DNA of 64,000 nt, from assembly GCA_030148805.1 (NCBI GenBank), contig JASBSS010000020.1, positions 1 to 64,000 on the forward strand, in the 5' to 3' direction. Shown here piece by piece: positions 52,436 to 62,300 of this stretch. Under the pieces are notes generated by a model, which ran no database searches, had not been told where the DNA came from, and saw only the letters and a list, made by a program, of their open reading frames with translations. The DNA comes from Thiogranum sp. Its GTDB lineage: Bacteria > Pseudomonadota > Gammaproteobacteria > DSM-19610. Position numbers and translations under genes: made by a program. The first letter of the stretch is position 1. Each line of letters starts with the position of its first letter.

Positions 52436-53935
52436 ATGGCAACGAATGAAATCAATATCGAGCGGTTCTTCCTCATACTGAAGATGCACATGCGTCTGAT
52501 TCTGGGGGTGCTTGCGGCTACCTTGCTGATTACGGCGGCCGTGACGTATCAAATGCCGAAAATGTACATGTCCACGGCGTCCTTGAATTTCGATTTCAGC
52601 GCTAACAACCCAGTCGATGACCGGGGGAGGTCGGTGTTGTCGGAGGACAGCTACCTGACCACCCAGGTGGGTATTCTCGAGAGTCTGAACGTTGCGCAGG
52701 AGGTTGTGGACAGCTTGTCGGACTACGAAAGAAAGCGGGTCATAGCCTCGCTCGAGGCCGGCAGGTCGAGTATCGACAAATTCATCTACAGTGTTCGCAA
52801 CTTTTTCAAGTTCGATGGCGATGAGGACGAACAGCCGGCTGATGGCGCCGCCGCCGGCGCGTCCGCCGAACCGGGCGAATCCTTGCCACCGCACAAGCCT
52901 TATGACTGGCTGGCGCAGGCCATCCGGGGCAACCTGTTGATCACGCCGCAGATGAACAGTCGTATCGTGGAGGTGTCGTATTTCTCCACCGACCCCCGCA
53001 TCGCTGCTTTGATGGCGGACAGATTTGCGCGTGCCTATATCGACACCAATCTTAAAATGGTCATAGACCCGGCCCGCAAGACCAAGGTCTGGTTTGATGA
53101 GCAGTTGAAGACGCTGCGCAACAATCTCGAGGCTGCGCAAGCGAAGCTGACGGCCTATCAGCAAAAGGAAGGTATCGTATCGTCCGACGAACGGATCGAT
53201 ATCGAATCCACCAAACTGCGCGGGCTGGCGGATCAATTGGTGGCGGCCCAGGAAGCGACACGTAACGCGGAGTCGGAAAACAGAAAGTTGCAGGAAGTGC
53301 TCGATCGGGGCGCTTCCTTGGAGACTTTTGAGCCGGTATTCAGCAACGCCGTGGTGCAAAAGTTGAAAACCGATATTCGAACCATCCAGGGCCAGCTTGC
53401 GGAATTTTCCAACAGCCTCGGTGCCAACCATCCCAGAATCAAGCGTCTCAACGGCGAGTTGAGTGCCGCACGGGTGAGATTGAACAACGAGATCAAGACC
53501 ATCACCGACGGAATCAAGAACGCGGCCGACCTTTCCCGTGAGCGGGAGAAGTCGCTCGAAGAGGCCATGGATCGGCAAAAGGCTCTGGTCCTGAAGCTGA
53601 AGAATGAACACGACAGGATCGCGGTGTTGCTGCGCGATGTCGATAGCGCGCAAGCGGCATACAACGCGGCACTGAATCAGCTCAACACCACCAGCATGCA
53701 GAGTATGGTGGATCAGACGAACGTCTCCATTATCGACAATGCCAGCATTCCGAGAAATCATGCCACCCCCAGGGTGTCCCAGAATATCGCACTGGGGTTT
53801 CTTGGCGGCCTTATCCTGGGTGTCGGGATCGCCCTGTTCATGGAAATATTCATCCGCAGAGTTCACTCCGAAGACGATATCATGGGCGAGGTCGGTGTGC
53901 CGTTGCTCGGGTACGTGAGAAAACTGGAAGCTTGA
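52436..53935 (+). CDS. epsF: Chain-length determinant protein (EpsF/Wzz-like)
   Basis: This 499-residue polysaccharide co-polymerase has the Wzz start (INIERFFLILKMHMRLILGV), a periplasmic region with long predicted coiled coils (about 200-430), the GNRR-like GLADQLV segment and the C-terminal membrane helix in IALGFLGGLILGVGIALF. It controls chain length and couples synthesis to export. An unusual acidic, Ala/Gly-rich insertion lies at about residues 126-150. It follows epsE by 25 bases and precedes epsG by 14. Confidence 0.93.
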   Translation: MATNEINIERFFLILKMHMRLILGVLAATLLITAAVTYQMPKMYMSTASLNFDFSANNPVDDRGRSVLSEDSYLTTQVGILESLNVAQEVVDSLSDYERKRVIASLEAGRSSIDKFIYSVRNFFKFDGDEDEQPADGAAAGASAEPGESLPPHKPYDWLAQAIRGNLLITPQMNSRIVEVSYFSTDPRIAALMADRFARAYIDTNLKMVIDPARKTKVWFDEQLKTLRNNLEAAQAKLTAYQQKEGIVSSDERIDIESTKLRGLADQLVAAQEATRNAESENRKLQEVLDRGASLETFEPVFSNAVVQKLKTDIRTIQGQLAEFSNSLGANHPRIKRLNGELSAARVRLNNEIKTITDGIKNAADLSREREKSLEEAMDRQKALVLKLKNEHDRIAVLLRDVDSAQAAYNAALNQLNTTSMQSMVDQTNVSIIDNASIPRNHATPRVSQNIALGFLGGLILGVGIALFMEIFIRRVHSEDDIMGEVGVPLLGYVRKLEA

Positions 53936-53949
53936 CGTAGGTGCCAAGT

Positions 53950-54981
53950 ATGAAGATCAAGAACCTGATGGAGTTTTTGAATAAAAATTCGGAGGATCCT
54001 CAGCCATCCCCCGAAGATCGTCCGTCGGCGCCGCGGGAGATCCCGCAGCAGGACGACAATATCGTATATATTGAAAATTCAAGACTTGAGACGGTTGCCG
54101 GAGATTCCTCCGGGAAAGACATACTGGCCGGAGGGACGCAGTGGGTTGACGCCTACATGGGGGATATCCTGATCTCGCTGGGATGCCTGGATCAGAGCAG
54201 TATCAACAAAATCATCGATTATCAGCGCGAGAAAGGACTTTACTTCGGCGAGGCCGGCGTCGAACTGGGTCTGTTGACAAAGGACGATATTCTCAAGGCG
54301 CTGTCGCGCCAGTTTGGCTACAGCTATGCCGGCGCCGACGCCGCGGCTTCCAAGGAAATGGTGATGGCCAGCGCGCCGTTCAGCGAAGTCGCCGAGGAGT
54401 TTCGCGCCATCCGCGCCCAGTTGCTCAATGACTGGCTGACCGACGAACGTAAAACGCTGGCGATCGTCAGCCCAGGCGCGCAAGAGGGTCGCAGTTACTT
54501 CGCGGCGAATATTGCGCTGTCCTTCTCCCAGCTCGGCAAGGCCACGTTGCTGATCGACGCGGATTTGCGCACACCCAGACAACACGACATCTTCGGAGTT
54601 GCCGGACGGGTCGGCTTGTCCCCGTTGCTGGCCGGTCGGGTGAAAATGGAGGAGCTCGACAGTCTTCCCGACAACGTCTCATCGTTTCCGCATCTTTCCG
54701 TTCTCAGTTGTGGCCCGGTTCCGCCCAACCCCACGGAGTTGTTGAGCAACGACAAGTTCGCGCGGATTGTCAGGCGGCTGGAAGAGTACTTCGATGTCAT
54801 CATCGTGGACACGCCCGCGGCTACCTACAAAGCGGATGTTCTGGCGATCACGTCGGTGGCCGGCAGCGCTCTCTTGATGGCCAGGCGCGGATATTCGCGA
54901 CTCGACGAAATGAAGGCGTTAAGAAAAACATTGGAAAAAGCCAGGGCGCTGCCGGTCGGCGCCGTCATCAACCAGAACTAG
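53950..54981 (+). CDS. epsG: EpsG-like chain-length tyrosine-kinase homologue
   Basis: This 343-residue cytoplasmic protein has an N-terminal MshEN-like helical motif (about 60-110, YFGEAGVELGLLTKDDILKA) and a P-loop kinase domain of the BY-kinase type, with Walker A-prime LLIDADLRTPRQHDIF and a Walker-B-like VIIVDTPAATYKADV. The Walker A is degenerate, SPGAQEGRSYFAANIAL, without the Lys of GKT/S, and no C-terminal tyrosine cluster is seen. EpsG proteins of this class commonly have that EGRS form. ATG 53950 was preferred over GTG 53941. Confidence 0.88.
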   Translation: MKIKNLMEFLNKNSEDPQPSPEDRPSAPREIPQQDDNIVYIENSRLETVAGDSSGKDILAGGTQWVDAYMGDILISLGCLDQSSINKIIDYQREKGLYFGEAGVELGLLTKDDILKALSRQFGYSYAGADAAASKEMVMASAPFSEVAEEFRAIRAQLLNDWLTDERKTLAIVSPGAQEGRSYFAANIALSFSQLGKATLLIDADLRTPRQHDIFGVAGRVGLSPLLAGRVKMEELDSLPDNVSSFPHLSVLSCGPVPPNPTELLSNDKFARIVRRLEEYFDVIIVDTPAATYKADVLAITSVAGSALLMARRGYSRLDEMKALRKTLEKARALPVGAVINQN

Positions 54982-55001
54982 TTTGAGCGCGGAGCTGTGG
55001 C

Positions 55002-55811
55002 GTGAGTGCCGATACAATAATATTCCTGCATATCCCGAAAACCGGAGGCCGTTCGCTGCAAAACATTCTTCTGCGCAGATACTCCAAGGACGAAGCCATC
55101 GTGAACGCCCATGGGCGAATGGAGGAGATAGCGGGGTGGCCGGAAGCGCGAAAGCGCCAGATTCGCTATCTCCAGGGTCATTTCATCTATGGTGCCCACG
55201 CCGTATTGCCGCAACGGTGTCGTTATATCACCATGCTGCGTGAACCGGTGGATCGGGTTGTTTCCCATTACTACTATATCAAGAGGAGTGTGAACCATCC
55301 GCTCAATCGGGTTGTAAACGAGAAGGATATGAGCTTGGACGAGTATATCACCAGCGGGGTGTGCGAAGAGGTGAGCAATGATCAGGCGAGGCTGGTGGGG
55401 GGTGTATCGCGCGATGCGATGGTCGACCAGGAGGAGATGCTGCGCCTGGCCAAACAGCATATCGACGAGGACTTTGTGGTTGCCGGGCTAATGGAGCGCT
55501 TCGACGAGACGCTACTGCTTCTGCGCAAACGGCTCGGTTTGCGAAATCTCTTCTACGGTGTCCGAAACCAGACGTTGGGCCGACCCATGAAGGAACAACT
55601 GCCTGCCCAGACGGTGCAGCTGATCCAGGAGCGGAACCGGGCGGATATCGAACTCTACCAATATGCATCGAAGAAATTCGAACAGCAGATCGAAGAAGCA
55701 GGGCCTGGCTTCGGACGCGACGTTCAGCGCTTTCAGCGCATCAACCACCCCTACAGCAGTCTTTTCCATCTGGTCAGATCGGTAAAAAACAAGATGGTGG
55801 GCGGTATCTGA
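55002..55811 (+). CDS. Sulfotransferase family protein
   Basis: This 269-residue protein starts with IIFLHIPKTGGRSLQNILLR, the 5'-phosphosulfate loop of the heparan-sulfate-type group, and has LREPVDRVVSHYYYI for the 3'-phosphate. GTG 55002 lies 20 bases after epsG. It probably transfers sulfate from PAPS to a sugar of the exopolysaccharide. Acceptor unknown. Confidence 0.82.
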   Translation: MSADTIIFLHIPKTGGRSLQNILLRRYSKDEAIVNAHGRMEEIAGWPEARKRQIRYLQGHFIYGAHAVLPQRCRYITMLREPVDRVVSHYYYIKRSVNHPLNRVVNEKDMSLDEYITSGVCEEVSNDQARLVGGVSRDAMVDQEEMLRLAKQHIDEDFVVAGLMERFDETLLLLRKRLGLRNLFYGVRNQTLGRPMKEQLPAQTVQLIQERNRADIELYQYASKKFEQQIEEAGPGFGRDVQRFQRINHPYSSLFHLVRSVKNKMVGGI

Positions 55812-55886
55812 TCGTCACCGCAACCCGCCGCCAAAGTCGTTTATTCGGACGGCCCCGGCCGAGTTGGATGCAAGTTGGACGCGTAT

Positions 55887-57164
55887 ATGACTTCTACAGG
55901 CGAATATCAACCCGGCGCTAATCATGTGGAGCGTCCCGAAAGGCAGAGGGTGCTGACCAACGTTCTGCTGGTATACCTTCTCATCTACCTGAGCGGCAGT
56001 TGGCGTTACAACCTGTTGCAGGATCCGCAACTGGTTGTCGGCTTTTTGCTTGCCGTCACCGCGTGGTTGCTCTTCAGCGACCGCAGGATCAGCGAAGGTT
56101 TCCTGCTTTATGTCGCTGTATTTACCGGTTTGTTGCTGGCGCTAAGCCTGTATACGGGGGGGAGTCTGACGCTGACATCGGCGATATCGTCGGCGATGAA
56201 AATGGTCATTGCCTACCTGATCATAAGAACCGTGCGGGAAAAATTTGTAGAGACCTACATCAAAGTGATTGTGTTTCTCGCCGTCGTCAGTCTGTTTGGC
56301 TATATGACGGATCGGTTCAACCTGTTTGACGGCATCATCAGGAGTCTCCCGCGGGTGAGCAACCTTGGCTTCGAGGGCCTGCTGTATGTATATCGATTTC
56401 CCTGGCATATAGATCGGAACAACTCTATCTTTTTCGAGCCCGGCGCCTATCAGGCCTTTCTCAACGCGGCGCTCTTCATGCTGTTCTTTCTGAAATTGAG
56501 TTTCAGCAGAAAGAGGACGCTGGTGTACGTTCTTATTCTGCTAGGCACCCTGGTGACGACGTTTTCGACCACTGGTTTCATTATATTTTTGGCCATGTTT
56601 CCGGCTGTCCTCTATAAAAGCCAGCTTTTGTCGACCCGAGGAAAGGTGAAACTTGTCGGCGCGGCGTTCGTCGTCGTGATAATATTTTCGGCTCAGTTCT
56701 ATACCACTTTCCTGGTGAAGATAAGCGATTACCTGAGTGCCAACGAGTACGAGTTTACCTATAGCGCGCAGGCGCGAAGCGCCGGGGCCAAAACAGACAT
56801 AAAGGTGTTCAAGCAGCACCCGTTCGGCCTGGGTCAACGCGATTACGCCAAGATCTACAGTGAGGTCGGTCGTGTCGATCTTGAAAAGAAGGGAACTTCG
56901 CCAAACGGGGTGACTAAGATTTTCGCCATATACGGTCTGCCTTTCGCGCTGTTCATATTCGGTTCCTATTTCTGGGCAATGAAGACGTTGTTGCGAGAAA
57001 ACCTGCTGGCGATAGTCGCCTATGTCATGTTTCTGCTCTTTCTCGCTGGAGAGTCCTATTACATGGCCTCACCGATAACCTTCGCGCTTATCGCCTCGGC
57101 ATTCATCTACCGAGGTGCCGAGAGTGCCAGAAACACCGAGCCGACTTATCAGGCGGTAAGGTAG
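55887..57164 (+). CDS. O-antigen-ligase/polymerase-like membrane protein (Wzy candidate)
   Basis: This 425-residue protein has about ten hydrophobic segments and a long periplasmic loop at about 260-330 (GQRDYAKIYSEVGRVDLEKK), the layout of Wzy polymerases. The region QHPFGLGQRDYAKIY recalls the 'G-x-G' motif before the large loop in O-antigen polymerases. In its place between epsG and more sulfotransferases it would polymerise repeating units at the periplasmic face. ATG 55887 is preferred over TTG 55875. Sequence conservation in this family is low, so the call rests on topology and context. Confidence 0.72.
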   Translation: MTSTGEYQPGANHVERPERQRVLTNVLLVYLLIYLSGSWRYNLLQDPQLVVGFLLAVTAWLLFSDRRISEGFLLYVAVFTGLLLALSLYTGGSLTLTSAISSAMKMVIAYLIIRTVREKFVETYIKVIVFLAVVSLFGYMTDRFNLFDGIIRSLPRVSNLGFEGLLYVYRFPWHIDRNNSIFFEPGAYQAFLNAALFMLFFLKLSFSRKRTLVYVLILLGTLVTTFSTTGFIIFLAMFPAVLYKSQLLSTRGKVKLVGAAFVVVIIFSAQFYTTFLVKISDYLSANEYEFTYSAQARSAGAKTDIKVFKQHPFGLGQRDYAKIYSEVGRVDLEKKGTSPNGVTKIFAIYGLPFALFIFGSYFWAMKTLLRENLLAIVAYVMFLLFLAGESYYMASPITFALIASAFIYRGAESARNTEPTYQAVR

Positions 57165-57205
57165 AATTCAGGACATCAAAATTCAACTTGCGGCGCCGCC
57201 GCCAC

Positions 57206-58069
57206 ATGGCAACCAATCCGATGAAAAAACTGAGATTTCTTCACATCCCGAAGACGGCTGGATCGACTTTTTCAAGAATTCTCCGCAATCAATATAAAGG
57301 TTCCCCCCAGTTTGTCTTCAAGGGGCAGCGCTTGCTCGATCAACAGCGGTATTCGGCCCTGTCCGAGCAAGAGCGGGCGCGAGTCGTATTGTTCACCGGT
57401 CATGCGCCGCTGGTCACGGGGATCCGCGAAGCCGATGAGGCCCCCACCATCACCATCCTGAGGGACCCGGTGAAACGGGTGAAATCCTTTATCCAGCACG
57501 TCTCTGAAGGGAAGAGCCCGTATTTGCTGGATGCCTACCCTCCAGAGCAGTTCGATCTGGACGAGTTTCTGGAAAGCGGCAATACCGAGCTGTCCAATCT
57601 TCAGTCGCGAATGCTGGTGAACTACGAGATGTCCGGTGACGAACTGGTTATCGGGCGTATGACGCCAGCAGGGATTCTGGAGAAAGCGCTGGATAATCTC
57701 TTCAACAGGGTTGTGTGCTACGGCTTGCAGGAGTATTTCGATCAAAGCCTGATTCGCTTTTCCACGGTTCTGGGCTGGAAGATGCCCTATTACGAATACA
57801 TGAACAAGCGCGATACCCGTCACCTGTTGACCTTCGAGGACAGGCACATGGAGAAAATAATGGTGCTCAACGACATAGATATACAGTTCTATAATGCCGC
57901 GAGGGACCGGTTCGTGCACTTCGTCGAAAGCGACCCCGATTATCGACGTGTGTACGAGAGTTTCCGGATCCGGCAGAAACTCGCCTCGCCCATCATGAAG
58001 GTCTATGGCGGTACCGGGCGTTTCGTGAAAGCGAAGTACCGCGACGTTTTTGGCGGTAAGATTTCCTGA
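57206..58069 (+). CDS. Sulfotransferase family protein
   Basis: This 287-residue protein has LRFLHIPKTAGSTFSRILRN as the PAPS 5'-loop and TITILRDPVKRVKSFIQHV as the 3'-phosphate site. It is similar in type to the protein at 55002, and both belong to the group that includes glycan 2-O-sulfotransferases. ATG 57206 and ATG 57221 are both possible because no clear ribosome site is visible. It is followed by another sulfotransferase gene. Confidence 0.82.
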   Translation: MATNPMKKLRFLHIPKTAGSTFSRILRNQYKGSPQFVFKGQRLLDQQRYSALSEQERARVVLFTGHAPLVTGIREADEAPTITILRDPVKRVKSFIQHVSEGKSPYLLDAYPPEQFDLDEFLESGNTELSNLQSRMLVNYEMSGDELVIGRMTPAGILEKALDNLFNRVVCYGLQEYFDQSLIRFSTVLGWKMPYYEYMNKRDTRHLLTFEDRHMEKIMVLNDIDIQFYNAARDRFVHFVESDPDYRRVYESFRIRQKLASPIMKVYGGTGRFVKAKYRDVFGGKIS

Positions 58070-58103
58070 CACCGCGGGTGTCGACCGAAGGCTGCGCAAG
58101 GTT

Positions 58104-59114
58104 ATGAACACGAGTTTGGACGGAGGGTTTCGAGAGGCAGAGCAACGGCCGGTTTTCGTCGTCGGCATGAACGGATCCGGTACCACGATGATGCTCAATT
58201 GCCTTAACGCCCATAGCGAACTCTACGGGTTTCCGCGGGAAACGCTTATTCTTCCTTATTTTATCGCAAGGAGTAAGGATCGGGACCTGGGCACACCGGA
58301 GCGATTCCGGGAGCTATGGGACGAGTTCCGGGCGCAGTCGTGTTTCACCTGGGTCAATGAGGGGCAGCCGCCACCCTTGCCGGAGCATTGGTTGGAGCTG
58401 CCGCCAGGCTTGTCCACGGTGATTGATGAGACCTTTCTGTATTTCGCGCGCAAGAACGGCAAGCGGCGTTGGTGCGAGAAATCTCCGATGTACGCGCAAC
58501 ACATTCCCGCCCTGCATGGGTTGTTTCCGCAGGCGAGTTTCATTCACATGATTCGGGACGGACGTTCCTGCGCGGCATCCTTCCAGCGCCGGTGGGGGTA
58601 TCACCCCGGTCGAACAATCTATCGTTGGAAAAAGGTGATCGCGGCGGCCAGGCAGGGGGCCAAGCAATGCGGCGCGAATTATCTGGAGGTGAATTACGAA
58701 CGCCTGACGCGCGACCCGAGGGCGGAAATGGAACGGGTGTGCCAGTTCCTGAAGGTGGGGTTCGAGGACGGCGTGTTATCACCCAGCCGAAAACCCAGGC
58801 ATATGGGATCCCAGGCCGATGTCATCACGGACTCCAAACCGAGATGGCAGTCGCAGTTCGACGCCAAGCGGATCCGTTCCCTGGAGAGCATCGCCGGCCA
58901 GTCATTGGATGATCTGGGCTATCCGGTCCAGTTCGTGAAGGGAAGCTCGGATCCGTCGGTTCATCGTTTGCGGTATTGGGCGTTTCTGGACTACTCGCGA
59001 CGGGTCACAGCGGTCGTCTGGGACGATCTTACTCGGCCAAAGAAACATAAATGGGACAGTCTCGGTGGTCGTATCGGGCGTGCGATCAGACAGAAGTTCA
59101 CCAGCAAAATCTAG
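58104..59114 (+). CDS. Sulfotransferase family protein
   Basis: This 336-residue protein contains PVFVVGMNGSGTTMMLNCLN (PAPS 5'-loop) and FIHMIRDGRSCAASFQRRW (3'-phosphate site), a different subgroup from the genes at 55002 and 57206. The ATG at 58104 follows AAGG. It begins 34 bases after the preceding sulfotransferase gene. Together with that at 40824, four such genes occur in 20 kb. Confidence 0.85.
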   Translation: MNTSLDGGFREAEQRPVFVVGMNGSGTTMMLNCLNAHSELYGFPRETLILPYFIARSKDRDLGTPERFRELWDEFRAQSCFTWVNEGQPPPLPEHWLELPPGLSTVIDETFLYFARKNGKRRWCEKSPMYAQHIPALHGLFPQASFIHMIRDGRSCAASFQRRWGYHPGRTIYRWKKVIAAARQGAKQCGANYLEVNYERLTRDPRAEMERVCQFLKVGFEDGVLSPSRKPRHMGSQADVITDSKPRWQSQFDAKRIRSLESIAGQSLDDLGYPVQFVKGSSDPSVHRLRYWAFLDYSRRVTAVVWDDLTRPKKHKWDSLGGRIGRAIRQKFTSKI

Positions 59115-59357
59115 CTGAATCAGCTTCCTTTAAACTCTCATTTCAAGCGTTTTCTAGATATACCGGGCAGCCATCGTCGGTCTGGGATGCGCACTCGTTT
59201 CGGTTTTCCGTATAGGCGCGCTCAACGGGATCTGCTATAAGAAAACAGGCAGGGAGCGGACAGGCTTCGTTTCTTCGGGAAATGGGAGCGCCCCCATCCG
59301 TGGATGCACTGACGCGGGGTGTCCGACAAGAGAATAAGAGACAAAGAGGGGTCGGAA

Positions 59358-62300
59358 ATGATCGGGAAAACCGGCAGGTGCTCCTTATGGTCGTTTGTCC
59401 TCGTCATCGTGGGTGGGGTTTTCGCCGGTCATGGCTCAGGCGTTGAAGCGGCTCCCGGGCTGAGCACGGCACAACCGATCGCCGCCTATCTCAACGGGGC
59501 CTTCCCCAATTCTACGCCCGGGGCCTCGCCCGACGCGACCTGGGCCACTCAGAACGCCTTCCCCAATCTCACTTTCGTCGAACCTGTTCGGATTGTCGAG
59601 CATCCTACCCTGAACAAACTGGTCATCGTTTCCAAAGACGGCCAGGTAAATCTCATTGACGATGACCCGGCCGCCACGACCAAGTCGCTTTTCCTCGATC
59701 TGCGCGGCAAGGTTCGGACACCGACGGTGGGAGAGGGCGGGCTGTCGGGTCTCGCCTTTCACCCCGAGTTCGGTCTGGCCTCGTCGCCCAACCGGGGTTA
59801 CGTCTACGTGTGGTACCGCGCGCCCAGCGGTGGATCCTCGGACGGCTATCAGCGGCTGTCCCGTTTCAGCGTGCCGGACGGCCAGAACAGTGTCGATCCG
59901 GGTTCGGAATTCATTTTGATTCAACAATACGATCGTTCGGCCAACCATGTGGGGGGCGACCTGTTCTTCGGTTCGGACGGCTTTCTCTACATACCGGTCG
60001 GCGACGAAGGCAACTGCTGTGACCGGTCGCTCAGCACCCAGCGGCTGGACCTGGGGCTGTTCAGTGGTCTGCTCAGGATCGATGTGGACCAGGATCCGTC
60101 GCGGAGTCATCCGATCCGGCGTCAACCCTTGAATCCCGCGCCGCCGCCTTCGGGGTCGCAGGGCTCGTTTACCCAAGGGTATTACATCCCCGATGACAAT
60201 CCCTTCGTGGATCCCTCGGGCGCGAATCTTGAGGAGTTCTTTGCGCTGGGCCTGCGTCACCCGTGGGTCGTGAGCCGTGATCCCGATACCGGCGACCTCT
60301 GGACAGGAGACGTCGGCGAATTCGCGCGCGAGGAGGTGAATCGGATATTCAAGGGCGCCAATCATCAATGGGCCTATAAGGAGGGAAGCTTGGCGGGAAA
60401 GATCCCGCAGCCCGGCGTGGTGATCGGCACCGAGGCGCCGCCCATTTGGGAGTACGACCATACCGTGGGCCACGCGATCATCGGGGCCGGCGTCTATCGG
60501 GGATCGCGGTTCCCCGAGCTGTTTGGCAAATACCTGTTCTCGGATTTCACCGGCGGGCAGCTCTGGACGTTGGCTGTGCCCGCGGCCGGCGGCGCGGCCC
60601 AGGTCGAACAGATCGCCCAGATTCCCAGCGGCTTCCCAAACGGTATCAACGCCTACCGCCTGACCGACGATGGTCGGATTCTATTGGCCAAGACCTCTGG
60701 CGGTTTGGATCCCGGCGGCACCCTCCTTGAACTGACGCGCGGCGGGGCCGTTACCGCGCAACCCCCGTCGCTGCTGTCGCAAACCGGCGCGTTCCAGAAT
60801 CTGGCGACGCTGGAACCCGCCGCGGGATGCCTACCCTATGACCTGAACGTCCCGTTCTGGTCCGACGCGGCTTTGAAGAGTCGCTGGATGTGCATTCCCA
60901 ATGACAGCACTCATGACACGCCGCAGGAGCAAATCCAGTTTTCCGAGAACGGTGACTGGCAGTTTCCTGTCGGCGCCGTGTTGATCAAGCACTTCGAGAT
61001 GTCCGTCGACGAGCAGAACCCCGGTGAGACCAGGCGTCTGGAGACGCGTTTTCTGGTGCATGCCAGTGACGGTTATTATGGGGTAACCTACAAATGGCGG
61101 GCCGACGGCAGTGATGCCGATCTCCTCTACGAGGGCCTGGATGAGGCTGTCCAGATCCAGACGCTTAGTGGAACCCGGACCCAGTCGTGGCGTTATCCCA
61201 GTCGCAACGAATGCCTGCGCTGTCATACCAACAATGCCGGCGGCGTGCTCGGTCCCAAGACCAGGCAGTTGAACCGGGATCTGCTCTACCCCAGCACCGG
61301 GATCGACGCGAACCAGCTGGAAACGCTCAACAGCCTGGGTATTTTTTCTCCGCCGCTCGACGTGGCCGATATCCCGGGCTTTCTGACGTCCGCGGCCGGC
61401 GACGACACGTCCGCGGGGCTCGCCGCCCGTGCCCGATCCTATCTGGACGCAAATTGTTCCTACTGCCATCGCCCGGGGGGTGTGCGCGCGAATTTCGACG
61501 CGCGCTTGACCACGCCGCTTGCCAACCAGGGATTAGTATACGGAGAGCTGCTCGATTCTTTCGGCATCGCCGGTGAAGCGGTGGTGGTTCCCGAGAGTCC
61601 GGGCCGCTCGATCCTCCACCACCGGCTCAGCCTGCCGAGCGATCAAAACGGTATGCCGCCGCTGGCAAAAAACCGTGTCGATACCAAGGGCGTGCAATTG
61701 ATTGCCGACTGGATCAATTCCCTGGGGGGTTTTAGCGTAGGCAACACCACCGGCGGGGCACCGTTCGTCGACTCGCATAACCCCAGCCTGTTTATCAACG
61801 AGTCCGACACCTATACCAACAACGATGGCGAAGCGGTGCCCCTGAAGCTGGTGGAGTTCAGCTTTTATGCCAACAAAGCCGGTAATCCGATAACCCCCCT
61901 GGTGGTCAGGGTCGACGGCGACAATGATTTCACTGTCCTGGCGATAGGAACCACCCGGACCCAGTCGGAGTATTCGCCGGGCGCCAATTCCTTCCCCTTC
62001 CAGGACTTCACGGACCGTTTCATCACGCTCCAGCCCGGTGAAACCATCGCGACCGGTTTCCTGGACAGTTTTCCGGATGGTTCCGGATGGGGAAAGGGGA
62101 CGGTGATTCCGGCGGTCAACAGCAGTAGCGAGGACGAGATATGGGCGCTACTGCCCAGCCCGCTGATTCTGGCGAGCAATGGCTTTATCGCGGGTCGTGA
62201 CACACCCAGGGTGGTCGAGGGTGAGTCGCCGCGGGTCACCAACAACGGCAAGGCGTTGACGGAATACACCAATTTGAAGCGCAGCTACCAGTTCGCCATT

